From positions 1-6,281 of the forward strand of contig CALLZZ010000166.1 of NCBI GenBank assembly GCA_937858235.1: a stretch of DNA of 6,281 bases. The letters run 5' to 3'. The position numbers were made by a program, and so were the translations under genes. A model generated the notes under the pieces. The model searched no databases and had not been told where the DNA came from. It worked only from the letters and a program-made list of their open reading frames with translations. This DNA comes from an uncultured Clostridia bacterium (GTDB taxonomy: Bacteria > Bacillota > Clostridia > Oscillospirales > Oscillospiraceae). Each line of letters begins with the position of its first letter. Position 1 is the stretch's first letter. Shown one piece after another: positions 1 through 6,106 of the stretch.

Positions 1-205
1 CTACCATGACGAAATCCATGGCGTTTTCTTTGGCCCACTGCACCATGGCATCCACATCAGTTGCGGTAATGGGGACGCAGGTGGCGATGGCACTGATTCC
101 AGCGTTACCGGGGGCGCAGAACAGTTCGGTTACCTTAGGGCTCTTTTTCAGTGCCCAGCAAATAGCATGTTCGCGGCCACCGCCGCCAACGACTAATACT
201 TTCAT
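1..205 (-). CDS. purD: Phosphoribosylamine--glycine ligase (GAR synthetase), N-terminal part, cut by the window edge
   Basis: PurD joins glycine to 5-phosphoribosylamine using ATP, making glycinamide ribonucleotide (GAR), the second step of de novo purine synthesis, in the cytosol. Only the first 68 residues are present. They begin MKVLVVGGGGREHAICWAL, the glycine-rich start of the N-terminal Rossmann-like domain typical of PurD, followed by CAPGNAGI (about residues 30-37), also a family hallmark. The ATP-grasp part lies beyond the left edge and cannot be judged. The ATG at 205 is supported by a GAGGTGA Shine-Dalgarno 7 nt upstream and by the family's usual start immediately before the first beta strand. 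It is the last pur gene visible in the transcription direction, separated from purH by 112 nt that contain a terminator-like hairpin, so its expression may be partly uncoupled from the upstream genes. Confidence 0.95.
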   Translation of the reverse strand, partial: MKVLVVGGGGREHAICWALKKSPKVTELFCAPGNAGISAIATCVPITATDVDAMVQWAKENAMDFVMV

Positions 206-212
206 GAATGAT

Positions 213-219
213 TCACCTC
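213..219 (-). promoter_or_regulatory. Ribosome binding site of purD
   Basis: GAGGTGA on the minus strand, 7 nt before the purD ATG. It fixes the purD start and lies only 14 nt downstream of a small perfect inverted repeat (234-250). Confidence 0.8.
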
Positions 220-233
220 ATAGCATAAAATGG

Positions 234-250
234 GTTCCCAAAGTGGGAAC
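234..250 (-). repeat. Perfect 7-bp inverted repeat in the purD leader
   Basis: On the minus strand GTTCCCA and TGGGAAC flank a 3-nt loop (CTT). The arms are perfectly complementary. It sits between the purH-purD terminator hairpin and the purD ribosome binding site, in non-coding DNA. It could be an mRNA stem that shapes purD translation or protects the 5' end of a processed transcript, or an operator. It is not followed by a clean T-run (the sequence after it is CCCATTTTATG), so I do not call it a terminator. The symmetry is seen directly; the role is unknown. Confidence 0.55.
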
Positions 251-269
251 ATCATACATTTGTAGAAGG

Positions 270-306
270 CACTTAAAAAGGGGACGCGAGTCCCCTTTTT
301 TAAGTG
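270..306 (-). terminator. Intrinsic terminator-like hairpin between purH and purD (potentially bidirectional)
   Basis: On the minus strand the GC-rich core GGGGAC/GTCCCC closes a TCGC tetraloop and is followed by five T residues. An A-run on the 5' side and CACTT/AAGTG at the base extend the stem to about 16 bp, with a single extra A bulged on the 5' arm. This is the classic layout of a rho-independent terminator that can work in either direction. It begins 12 nt after the AICAR transformylase stop codon and lies 64 nt before the purD start. It should stop, or partly stop, transcription coming from the upstream pur genes, making it either an attenuation point or the true end of the purE-to-purH transcript. 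Termination efficiency cannot be read from the sequence. Confidence 0.8.
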
Positions 307-317
307 GAAAGCAACGA

Positions 318-1493
318 TTAGTGGTGGAAGAGGCGGATGCCGGTAAAGCACATAACGATTCCGTGCTTGTTGCAGGCTTCGAGGACGTTGTCGTCCCGGA
401 TGGAACCGCCGGGCTCAGCGATATACTTCACACCAGATTTGAATGCCCGTTCCACGTTGTCGCCGAAGGGGAAGAAGGCGTCGGAACCCACAGAGACATC
501 AGTCATCTTGGCGATCCAGGCTTTCTTTTCCTCTAGGGTGAGCACTTCGGGCTTGACCTTGAAGGTTTCCTGCCACACGCCGTCGGCCAGTACGTCCTCA
601 TATTCGTCGGAGGTGTACACATCAATGGCGTTGTCCCGGTTGGGGCGGCGGATTCCGTCTACGAACTGGAGCCCCAGCACCTTGGGATGCTGGCGCATCC
701 ACCAGTTGTCGGCTTTGTTGCCGGCCAGTCTGGTGAAGTGGATTCGGCTCTGCTGACCGGCGCCGACACCGATGGTCTGGCCATCCTTGACGTAGCAGAC
801 CGAGTTGGACTGGGTGTACTTCAGGGTAATCAGGCTGACAATCAGGTCGATCTTGGCGCTCTCAGGCAGATCCTTGTTGTCGGAGACGATATCCTGGAGC
901 ATTTCCTGGTCGATGTTGAGGAAATTGTGACCCTGTTCAAAGACGATGCCAAAAATTTCACGGCGTTCCGGCACGGAAGGGATATAATCGGGGTCGATTT
1001 GTACCACGTTATAGTTGCCCTTCTTCTTGATTTTCAGGATGGACAGTGCTTCCTCGGTGTAGCCGGGGGCGATGATGCCGTCAGAGACTTCGTCCTTCAG
1101 ATAGGTGGCGGTAGCGCCGTCACAGACGTCAGACAGAGCTGCCCAGTCACCGTAGGAGCAGAGACGATCTGCACCGCGGGCGCGGATGTAAGCAGCTGCG
1201 ATGGGGGTAATCTCAGCCTTGGGATCTACGAAGTAAATGGCTTTGTCTGTATCGCTGAGAGGGAGACCAACGGCAGCGCCGGCAGGGGAGACATGCTTAA
1301 AGGAGGCGGCAGCAGGCAGACCGGTAGCGACCTTAAGCTCTTTGACCAGCTGCCAGGAGTTGAAAGCGTCCATGAAGTTGATGTAGCCGGGTTTTCCGTT
1401 GAGGACGGTGACAGGGAGATCGCCATCCAGCATATAGATACGGCTGGGCTTCTGGTTGGGGTTGCAACCGTATTTCAGTTCCAGTTCCTTCAT
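318..1493 (-). CDS. purH: Stand-alone AICAR transformylase (phosphoribosylaminoimidazolecarboxamide formyltransferase)
   Basis: The enzyme transfers a formyl group from 10-formyltetrahydrofolate to AICAR, giving FAICAR, the penultimate step to IMP. At 391 residues it is the monofunctional form: it lacks the N-terminal MGS-like IMP cyclohydrolase domain of classical PurH (about 510-530 residues). Family marks visible include ELKYGCNPNQ near the start, LNGKPGYIN (31-39), the active-site Lys-His pair in SFKHVSPAG (K67, H68), KYTQSNSVCYV (225-235), GVGAGQQSRIH (242-252), SDAFFPFGDNVERA (337-350), PGGSIRDD (361-368) and a C-terminal FTGIRLFHH. The ATG at 1493 has GGGAGGT centred about 10 nt upstream. 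The missing cyclohydrolase function is supplied by the gene 22 nt upstream, which is strong contextual support. The product probably works with that neighbour, because the formylation step is thermodynamically unfavourable and is pulled by cyclisation. The identity is firm; the symbol purH is used for the transformylase half only. Confidence 0.95.
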   Translation of the reverse strand: MKELELKYGCNPNQKPSRIYMLDGDLPVTVLNGKPGYINFMDAFNSWQLVKELKVATGLPAAASFKHVSPAGAAVGLPLSDTDKAIYFVDPKAEITPIAAAYIRARGADRLCSYGDWAALSDVCDGATATYLKDEVSDGIIAPGYTEEALSILKIKKKGNYNVVQIDPDYIPSVPERREIFGIVFEQGHNFLNIDQEMLQDIVSDNKDLPESAKIDLIVSLITLKYTQSNSVCYVKDGQTIGVGAGQQSRIHFTRLAGNKADNWWMRQHPKVLGLQFVDGIRRPNRDNAIDVYTSDEYEDVLADGVWQETFKVKPEVLTLEEKKAWIAKMTDVSVGSDAFFPFGDNVERAFKSGVKYIAEPGGSIRDDNVLEACNKHGIVMCFTGIRLFHH

Positions 1494-1515
1494 TTTTCAG
1501 TACCTCCCAATAAAA

Positions 1516-2223
1516 TTAAACGTTAGTGTTTTTGATCACATCGTCGGTTTTGCCGGAGGCGATGTCAATGTAGCGGACAAAGAGAGAAACTTTGTTGTCC
1601 GCGTTCAGGTTGGTCCACAGCAGGTCGGCAAAGTCGGCAGCGGAAGCGCAGTCAACGGTGATGACCTCCGGTTCCCCTTCGAAGGAGGGCAGAGGGTTGC
1701 CGTCCCCTTGGTAGGTGTGGATAAAGTGACCGTAGCCAGCCGCGGGCGCATCATACTCGTAGAAGTAACGGCAGCAACAGTTGGGATCGCCGTTAAAGCT
1801 CTTGAGGATGGACAGGTTGTAGCTGCCATCGGGTTTTACCACACCGGAGATTCTGGGGGTGTAGTTGGGGCCGTCAGGCTCGAAGGTACGAACCAGGAGA
1901 CCGTGACGGTAGCAGTGCCCTTCCTGGAGGGTATCCCGAATGGTATCCGTCTGGTCACCGTTGGTGACGATGGTCTTACCATCAAAGCAGCGCACCGGAT
2001 GATAGATGATCAGGCTGGGATCTTCCATTTTAGAGGCGTCATAGGCCTCGGTACGAATACCGTCCTCGGTGACGGAGAAGATCCGGTTACGACTGTTGAC
2101 GCTGCGGCCCATGATAAAGTAGGCGATAACAGCCTTGGTGTTGTCAGTACTGCGGCCCAGGATGATACCGCGGCCGGGATAGGAATTGTTACGCAGTTCT
2201 TCTGCGATGTTCAAAATCTTCAT
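1516..2223 (-). CDS. purO: IMP cyclohydrolase, PurO-like (archaeal-type) family
   Basis: The likely reaction is ring closure of FAICAR to IMP, the last step of de novo purine synthesis. The 235-residue protein does not resemble the MGS-like cyclohydrolase domain of bifunctional PurH. It has the marks of the PurO/IMP_cyclohyd family, which has an NTN-hydrolase-like fold: NNSYPGRGIILGRS (12-25), VTNGDQTDTI (86-95), FEPDGPNYTPRISG (114-127), FFY-type YFYEYDAPAAGYGH (153-166) and GDGNPLPSFEGEP (173-185). An unusual run of three cysteines lies at 149-151. The ATG at 2223 has GGAGG 8 nt upstream. The gene starts 18 nt after purN and ends 22 nt before a transformylase that lacks its own cyclohydrolase domain, so context and family agree. 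Clostridial genomes often annotate this gene only as 'IMP cyclohydrolase'. The symbol is by homology to archaeal purO, and activity is inferred. Confidence 0.88.
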   Translation of the reverse strand: MKILNIAEELRNNSYPGRGIILGRSTDNTKAVIAYFIMGRSVNSRNRIFSVTEDGIRTEAYDASKMEDPSLIIYHPVRCFDGKTIVTNGDQTDTIRDTLQEGHCYRHGLLVRTFEPDGPNYTPRISGVVKPDGSYNLSILKSFNGDPNCCCRYFYEYDAPAAGYGHFIHTYQGDGNPLPSFEGEPEVITVDCASAADFADLLWTNLNADNKVSLFVRYIDIASGKTDDVIKNTNV

Positions 2224-2241
2224 AGCAAAAACCTCCGAAAA

Positions 2242-2871
2242 TCACGCTGGGGAAATGTGCACGATACGTCCTTCTACCCGTAGCCGACTCTGGCAGAACA
2301 AGCTGACTGCCTCAGGCAAAATACGCCACTCTGCCTGTTCCATCACCCGGCACTGGAGCACCTCGGGGGTATCTCCTTCCTGGATGGGAACGGCACGCTG
2401 GAGGATAATGGGGCCGCCGTCACAGTCTTCACTGACAAAGTGGACGGTAGCACCGGTGACTTTCACGCCGTAGGACAGGGCAGCCTCGTGGACGTGAAGA
2501 CCATAAAATCCTTCACCGCAGAAGGAGGGAATGAGAGCAGGATGAACGTTAATGATTGCGTTGGGATAGGCGTCGATAAGCTCCGAAGTCAGGATGTACA
2601 TAAAGCCGGCCAAAACCACCAGACCGATGTCCAGCTCCCTGAGCTGACGAGTAAGCACCAGTGTCAGTTCCTGATTGGAAGCATAGTCCCGACGATTGAT
2701 GACGTAACCGGGAATGCCCGCTCTTTTGGCCCGTTCCAGGGCAAAAGCGTCAGGAGAAGAAGAGATCACGGCGGCAATGGTACCGTCTTTGAACTCTCCA
2801 CGGTTTTGTGCGTCAATGAGAGCCTGGAGGTTGGTGCCGCCACCGGAAACCAGAACTGCAATGCGAACCAT
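2242..2871 (-). CDS. purN: Phosphoribosylglycinamide formyltransferase 1 (GAR transformylase)
   Basis: PurN formylates GAR to FGAR using 10-formyltetrahydrofolate. The 209-residue length is normal for the family. It starts MVRIAVLVSGGGTNLQALID, the phosphate-binding glycine loop of the N-terminal domain. The catalytic triad is visible: N108 and H110 in INVHPALIPSF, and D151 in SEDCDGGPIILQ. The folate-binding region around LVVLAGFMYIL (84-94) and the C-terminal EWRILPEAV are also typical. The ATG at 2871 shares its A with the last base of the purM TAA stop (TAATG), and a GGAGGTG Shine-Dalgarno lies inside the 3' end of purM, so the two are probably translationally coupled. No folate-independent purT is visible here. 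Nothing looks truncated. Confidence 0.96.
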   Translation of the reverse strand: MVRIAVLVSGGGTNLQALIDAQNRGEFKDGTIAAVISSSPDAFALERAKRAGIPGYVINRRDYASNQELTLVLTRQLRELDIGLVVLAGFMYILTSELIDAYPNAIINVHPALIPSFCGEGFYGLHVHEAALSYGVKVTGATVHFVSEDCDGGPIILQRAVPIQEGDTPEVLQCRVMEQAEWRILPEAVSLFCQSRLRVEGRIVHISPA

Positions 2872-3914
2872 TACAGCTGCACCTCCACACCAGCGTCACC
2901 GATGGCGACGGAGCCGATGAGGTAAGGCTGTTCGCCATCGGATTTCAGAGCTGCCATAGCTTTGTCTACCTCAGAGGCGGGGACAGCGATAATCATGCCG
3001 ATACCCATGTTAAAGGTGTTGTACATGTCCCGGACGGGAATGTCACCGGTTTTGCGGATGATATCGAAGATGGGGGGCATGGGGAAGGTGGATACGTCAA
3101 TTTTTGCCGTCAAACCGGGCTGCATCATGCGGGGGACGTTTTCGTAAAAACCGCCGCCGGTGATATGGCTGATGGCATGGACGGTGGCACCGGAGGCCAT
3201 TAGAGACTGAACGGCACGGACATAAATCCGCGTGGGAACCAGCAGTGCCTCACCCAGGGTACAGCCCAGTTCATCGCTGTGCTGAGCAAAGGTTTCGTTG
3301 ATGTTCAGGGTCTTGCGCACCAGGGAGTAACCGTTAGAGTGAACGCCGGAGGAGGCCAGACCGATGAGCACATCACCGGAAGCCAGCTTGGAGCCGTCGA
3401 TGCGATTCGGTTCGTCTACGATACCCACGGTAAAACCGGCCAGATCGTATTCGTCCTCGGGGTAGAAGCCGGGCATTTCCGCAGTTTCGCCGCCGATGAG
3501 GGCGCAGGCAGACTGACGGCAGCCGTCAGCGATACCGGTAACGATCTGTTCGATGCGGGCAGGGAGGTTTTTGCCACAGGCGATATAGTCCAGAAAGAAC
3601 TGGGGCTTTGCACCGCAGCAGATAATATCGTTGACGCACATAGCAACGCAGTCGATGCCCACCGTGTCGTGCTTGTCCATCAGGAATGCAATTTTCAGCT
3701 TGGTGCCTACGCCGTCGGTGCCGGAGACCAGAATGGGACGGGTCATACCGGTGAGGTTGGGGGCGAACTGACCGCCGAAGCCGCCAATACCGCCCAGCAC
3801 ACCGTCAATATAGGTGGATTTGACCAGAGGCTTAATCCGGTCAACGACTTGATAACCGGCGGTAACATCTACGCCGGCAGCGGCGTAGGAAGCAGATTTA
3901 CTGTTGGTATTCAA
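2871..3914 (-). CDS. purM: Phosphoribosylformylglycinamidine cyclo-ligase (AIR synthetase)
   Basis: PurM uses ATP to close the imidazole ring of FGAM, forming AIR. It is 347 residues, the normal length. Marks in order: SYAAAGVDVTAGYQVVDRIK (9-28), the common PurM opening; the substrate/ATP loop SGTDGVGTKLKIA (64-76); VGIDCVAMCVNDI (85-97); GGETAEMPG (141-149); GLASSGVHSNGYSLVR (185-200); and HITGGGFYENVPR (250-262). The start codon is TTG, not ATG: AGGAGG lies 8 nt upstream, and the next in-frame ATG is residue 57, after conserved sequence, so TTG is the only sensible start. It follows purF by 20 nt and overlaps purN by one base. The next substrate-producing enzyme (FGAM synthase) is absent from the window. 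Confidence 0.96.
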   Translation of the reverse strand: MNTNSKSASYAAAGVDVTAGYQVVDRIKPLVKSTYIDGVLGGIGGFGGQFAPNLTGMTRPILVSGTDGVGTKLKIAFLMDKHDTVGIDCVAMCVNDIICCGAKPQFFLDYIACGKNLPARIEQIVTGIADGCRQSACALIGGETAEMPGFYPEDEYDLAGFTVGIVDEPNRIDGSKLASGDVLIGLASSGVHSNGYSLVRKTLNINETFAQHSDELGCTLGEALLVPTRIYVRAVQSLMASGATVHAISHITGGGFYENVPRMMQPGLTAKIDVSTFPMPPIFDIIRKTGDIPVRDMYNTFNMGIGMIIAVPASEVDKAMAALKSDGEQPYLIGSVAIGDAGVEVQL

Positions 3915-3922
3915 AGAAAGAA

Positions 3923-3928
3923 CCTCCT
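3923..3928 (-). promoter_or_regulatory. Strong ribosome binding site of purM, supporting a TTG start
   Basis: A consensus AGGAGG lies in the purF-purM gap, 8 nt before the TTG at 3914. No ATG or GTG is available at a suitable distance, so this site decides the purM start. A perfect Shine-Dalgarno with a weak initiation codon may tune the PurM level. Confidence 0.85.
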
Positions 3929-3934
3929 CGAAAG

Positions 3935-5374
3935 TTACATGTTTAGGTTGCCGCTGTTGGAGTGGGGGAGGACGTAGTTGCCAGTGAAGCAGGCATCACA
4001 GACGCCGATATCGCCGGCGAGATGACGCACGTCGTCTAGAGAAAGGTACTGGAGGGAATCTGCGCCAATGCGCTGACAAATTTCCGACTGAGTCCTGCCA
4101 TAGGCCGCCAGCTGCTCTGCGTTGGGGATAGCGGTGCCGTAGTCGCAGGGGAAAAGGAAGGGCGGTGCGGTGACCTTCACATGTACCTCTGTGGCACCTG
4201 CGTCCCGGAGCAGCTGTACGATCCGGGCGCTGGTACCACCCCGGACGATGGAGTCGTCCACCATAATGATCCGTTTTCCGTGTACCACGGAGCGGATTGC
4301 GTTAAGCTTAATGCGGAGGGATTTTTCACGCTCCAGCTTTTGAGATTGAATGAAGGTACGCTGAATGTAGCGATTTTTCATCAAACCCATGGCGTAGGGG
4401 AGACCGGATTCCCGGGCAAAACCCATGGCGGCCGGAATACCGGAGTCAGGTACGCCGATGACTACGTCGGCCTCTACCGTACTGCGGCGGGCGAGAAAGC
4501 GTCCTGCCTCTTCCCGTGCCTTGCCGATGGAGATGCCATCAATGACGGAATCCTGACGGGCGAAGTAGATCAGCTCAAAGACGCAGAAGGAGCGTTTTGC
4601 TACCTTAATCCGAGAGTGATAGCTGTTTAGAGTGCTGCCGCTGGCCACCAGTACCTCGCCGGGTTCTACATCCCGGAGGAGGGTACCACCCAACGCTTCA
4701 ATGGCGCAGGATTCCGAGGCAAAACAATAGCAGCCGTCCACCTGCCCGACACAGAGGGGACGGAATCCGTTGGGGTCCCGGGCAGCGATAAGTTCTTTGT
4801 CGTTCATGACCACCAGGGAGAAGGCACCGACCATGTAGTCCATAGCGTTGAGGATGGCGTCAGCCAGAGAATTGGTGCGAAGATGCTCTCGCACCACCAG
4901 ATAGGTGATTACTTCGGCATCGTTGGTAGTCTGGAAGATGCCACCTCGATTTTCCATTTCACGGCGCAGCGCCAAGCTGTTGACCAGTGTACCGTTGTAG
5001 CACAGAGCCATAGAGCCGGATGCATGACGGGCGACAATGGGCTGTGCATTGGCGGGGTTGACGTCGCTGGCGTTGGAGGCGTGGCGGACGTGACCGATGG
5101 CGCCGCAGGCGCCGGAGAGACGCTCCAGCTGAGCGGGGGAAAAGACCTCGGGAACTAGACCCTGGTTTTTGTGGAGTACCAGGCGGCCGTCGATGCAAGC
5201 AGCGATGCCGCAGGAGTCCTGTCCTCGGTGCTGGAGGGCAAACATGGCATGATAGGCATCGAAGGCGGGATTCCGGGGGCCGGCGGAGCCGGAGCTGTTG
5301 ATCAGCCCGAATACACCGCACTCTTCCTTCACATGTCCGGAAGCCGGATGATGATTTTGATTCTTGTGGCTCAT
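3935..5374 (-). CDS. purF: Amidophosphoribosyltransferase (glutamine PRPP amidotransferase)
   Basis: PurF makes 5-phosphoribosylamine from PRPP and glutamine, the committed step. It is 479 residues. The N-terminal class II glutaminase needs a free N-terminal cysteine: C19 in KEECGVFGL, so an 18-residue, His-rich propeptide should be removed. Glutaminase residues visible are R50 (LQHRGQDSCGI), R97, N127-G128 (CYNGTL) and D152 (QTTNDAEVI). The C-terminal phosphoribosyltransferase shows GVPDSGIPAA (307-316), the flexible loop NRYIQRTFI (334-342) and the PRPP motif RIIMVDDSIVRGGTS (368-382). Four cysteines match the [4Fe-4S] ligands of the Bacillus subtilis type: C264 (FCVFELIYFAR), C410 (FPCDYG), C459 and C462 (CDACFTG). 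The ATG overlaps the purC stop as ATGA, with only a weak GGTGA nearby, pointing to translational coupling. A GTG at 5332 (residue 15) would give a 4-residue propeptide, but it has no Shine-Dalgarno. Feedback inhibition by nucleotides is expected from the family. Confidence 0.96.
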   Translation of the reverse strand: MSHKNQNHHPASGHVKEECGVFGLINSSGSAGPRNPAFDAYHAMFALQHRGQDSCGIAACIDGRLVLHKNQGLVPEVFSPAQLERLSGACGAIGHVRHASNASDVNPANAQPIVARHASGSMALCYNGTLVNSLALRREMENRGGIFQTTNDAEVITYLVVREHLRTNSLADAILNAMDYMVGAFSLVVMNDKELIAARDPNGFRPLCVGQVDGCYCFASESCAIEALGGTLLRDVEPGEVLVASGSTLNSYHSRIKVAKRSFCVFELIYFARQDSVIDGISIGKAREEAGRFLARRSTVEADVVIGVPDSGIPAAMGFARESGLPYAMGLMKNRYIQRTFIQSQKLEREKSLRIKLNAIRSVVHGKRIIMVDDSIVRGGTSARIVQLLRDAGATEVHVKVTAPPFLFPCDYGTAIPNAEQLAAYGRTQSEICQRIGADSLQYLSLDDVRHLAGDIGVCDACFTGNYVLPHSNSGNLNM

Positions 5375-6084
5375 TTGTCACCCATCAGACGGCGCATCAC
5401 TTCTTGATATGCATCCTCAACACCGCCCATATCCCGGCGGAAACGATCCTTGTCCAGTTTTTCATGGGTGGTTTCATCCCACAGGCGGCAGGTATCTGGG
5501 CTGATCTCGTCGGCCAGTACGATCTGACCGTCAGCGATTTTGCCGAACTCCAGCTTAAAGTCCACCAGGTCGATACCGACGCTCTTGAGGAATCCCTTGA
5601 GGAGGGTGTTAATCCGGAAGGCATAATCTTTGATCTGGTTGATTTCCGCCCAGGTAGCCAGCTTCAAGGCCGCTGCGTGATAGGCGTTCATGAGGGGATC
5701 ACCCAGATCGTCGTTTTTATAGGAAAACTCAATGGTGGGTTCGTCAAAGACAATTCCTTCCTCCACGCCGTAGCGCTTGGCGAAGGAACCGGCAGAGATA
5801 TTGCGAACGATGACCTCTAGGGGAACAATGGTCACTTTTTTGACAGCGGTTTCCCGTTCGGACAGCTCCTCAATCAGGTGAGTGGGAATGCCTTCGGCTT
5901 CCAGCTTCCGCATTATGTGATTGCTCATCCGGTTGTTGATGACACCCTTGCCGGTGATGGTACCTTTTTTGATACCATTGAATGCAGTGGCGTCATCCTT
6001 GTAGTCCACGATCACTACGTTAGGGTCTTCGGTGGCGAAGACTTTTTTGGCCTTGCCTTCATAGAGCTGTTCCAGTTTTTTCAT
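5371..6084 (-). CDS. purC: Phosphoribosylaminoimidazole-succinocarboxamide synthase (SAICAR synthetase)
   Basis: PurC condenses CAIR with aspartate using ATP, giving SAICAR. With the start chosen here it is 237 residues, the usual bacterial length. It opens MKKLEQLYEGKAKKVFAT, including the nucleotide-binding YEGKAKK segment. The two family signatures are VPLEVIVRNISAGS (87-100) and LVDFKLEFG (173-181), followed by LADEISPDTCRLWD (190-203). An in-frame ATG 21 nt further upstream (6105) would add MKVRILK, but it has no Shine-Dalgarno, while GTGAGGA lies 8 nt before the ATG at 6084, and family members start at MKKLEQLYEGK. The gene ends in an ATGA overlap with purF. It follows purE by 77 nt, the second-longest gap in the window, where a promoter-like extended -10 sits. 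Purine synthesis then needs PurB, which is not encoded here. Confidence 0.95.
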   Translation of the reverse strand: MKKLEQLYEGKAKKVFATEDPNVVIVDYKDDATAFNGIKKGTITGKGVINNRMSNHIMRKLEAEGIPTHLIEELSERETAVKKVTIVPLEVIVRNISAGSFAKRYGVEEGIVFDEPTIEFSYKNDDLGDPLMNAYHAAALKLATWAEINQIKDYAFRINTLLKGFLKSVGIDLVDFKLEFGKIADGQIVLADEISPDTCRLWDETTHEKLDKDRFRRDMGGVEDAYQEVMRRLMGDK

Positions 6085-6092
6085 TTTCAGAA

Positions 6093-6099
6093 TCCTCAC
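6093..6099 (-). promoter_or_regulatory. Ribosome binding site of purC
   Basis: GTGAGGA lies 8 nt before the ATG at 6084. It overlaps the first codons of the longer alternative reading from 6105, so it decides in favour of the shorter, family-consistent start. Confidence 0.75.
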
Positions 6100-6106
6100 T
6101 TTCATG

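Noticed and set aside
206..317. A known purine-sensing riboswitch or PurR/PurBox operator before purD
   Set aside because: I found neither the three-way purine riboswitch layout nor a recognisable PurBox or LacI-type PurR site; only the two hairpins are supportable.
6..536. Plus-strand open frame crossing purD, the terminator hairpin and the end of purH
   Set aside because: It spans a terminator and two real genes in antisense, with a low-complexity, unrecognisable translation.
687..1526. Long plus-strand open frame (279 codons) opposite the AICAR transformylase
   Set aside because: It is antisense to a protein with clear family motifs over its whole length, has no recognisable product, and is explained by codon bias leaving the opposite strand free of stops.
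1456..2283. Long plus-strand open frame (275 codons) opposite the IMP cyclohydrolase
   Set aside because: It is a shadow of the real minus-strand gene: valine/glycine-rich low-information translation, no motif and no good ribosome binding site.
3279..3977. Plus-strand open frame (232 codons) opposite purM and the end of purF
   Set aside because: It runs antisense through conserved PurM motifs and across the purF-purM junction, with no supporting signal of its own.
6085..6105. Extension of purC to the upstream ATG at 6105
   Set aside because: There is no Shine-Dalgarno before it, the added MKVRILK is not family-like, the true Shine-Dalgarno lies within it, and the candidate promoter would start after it.
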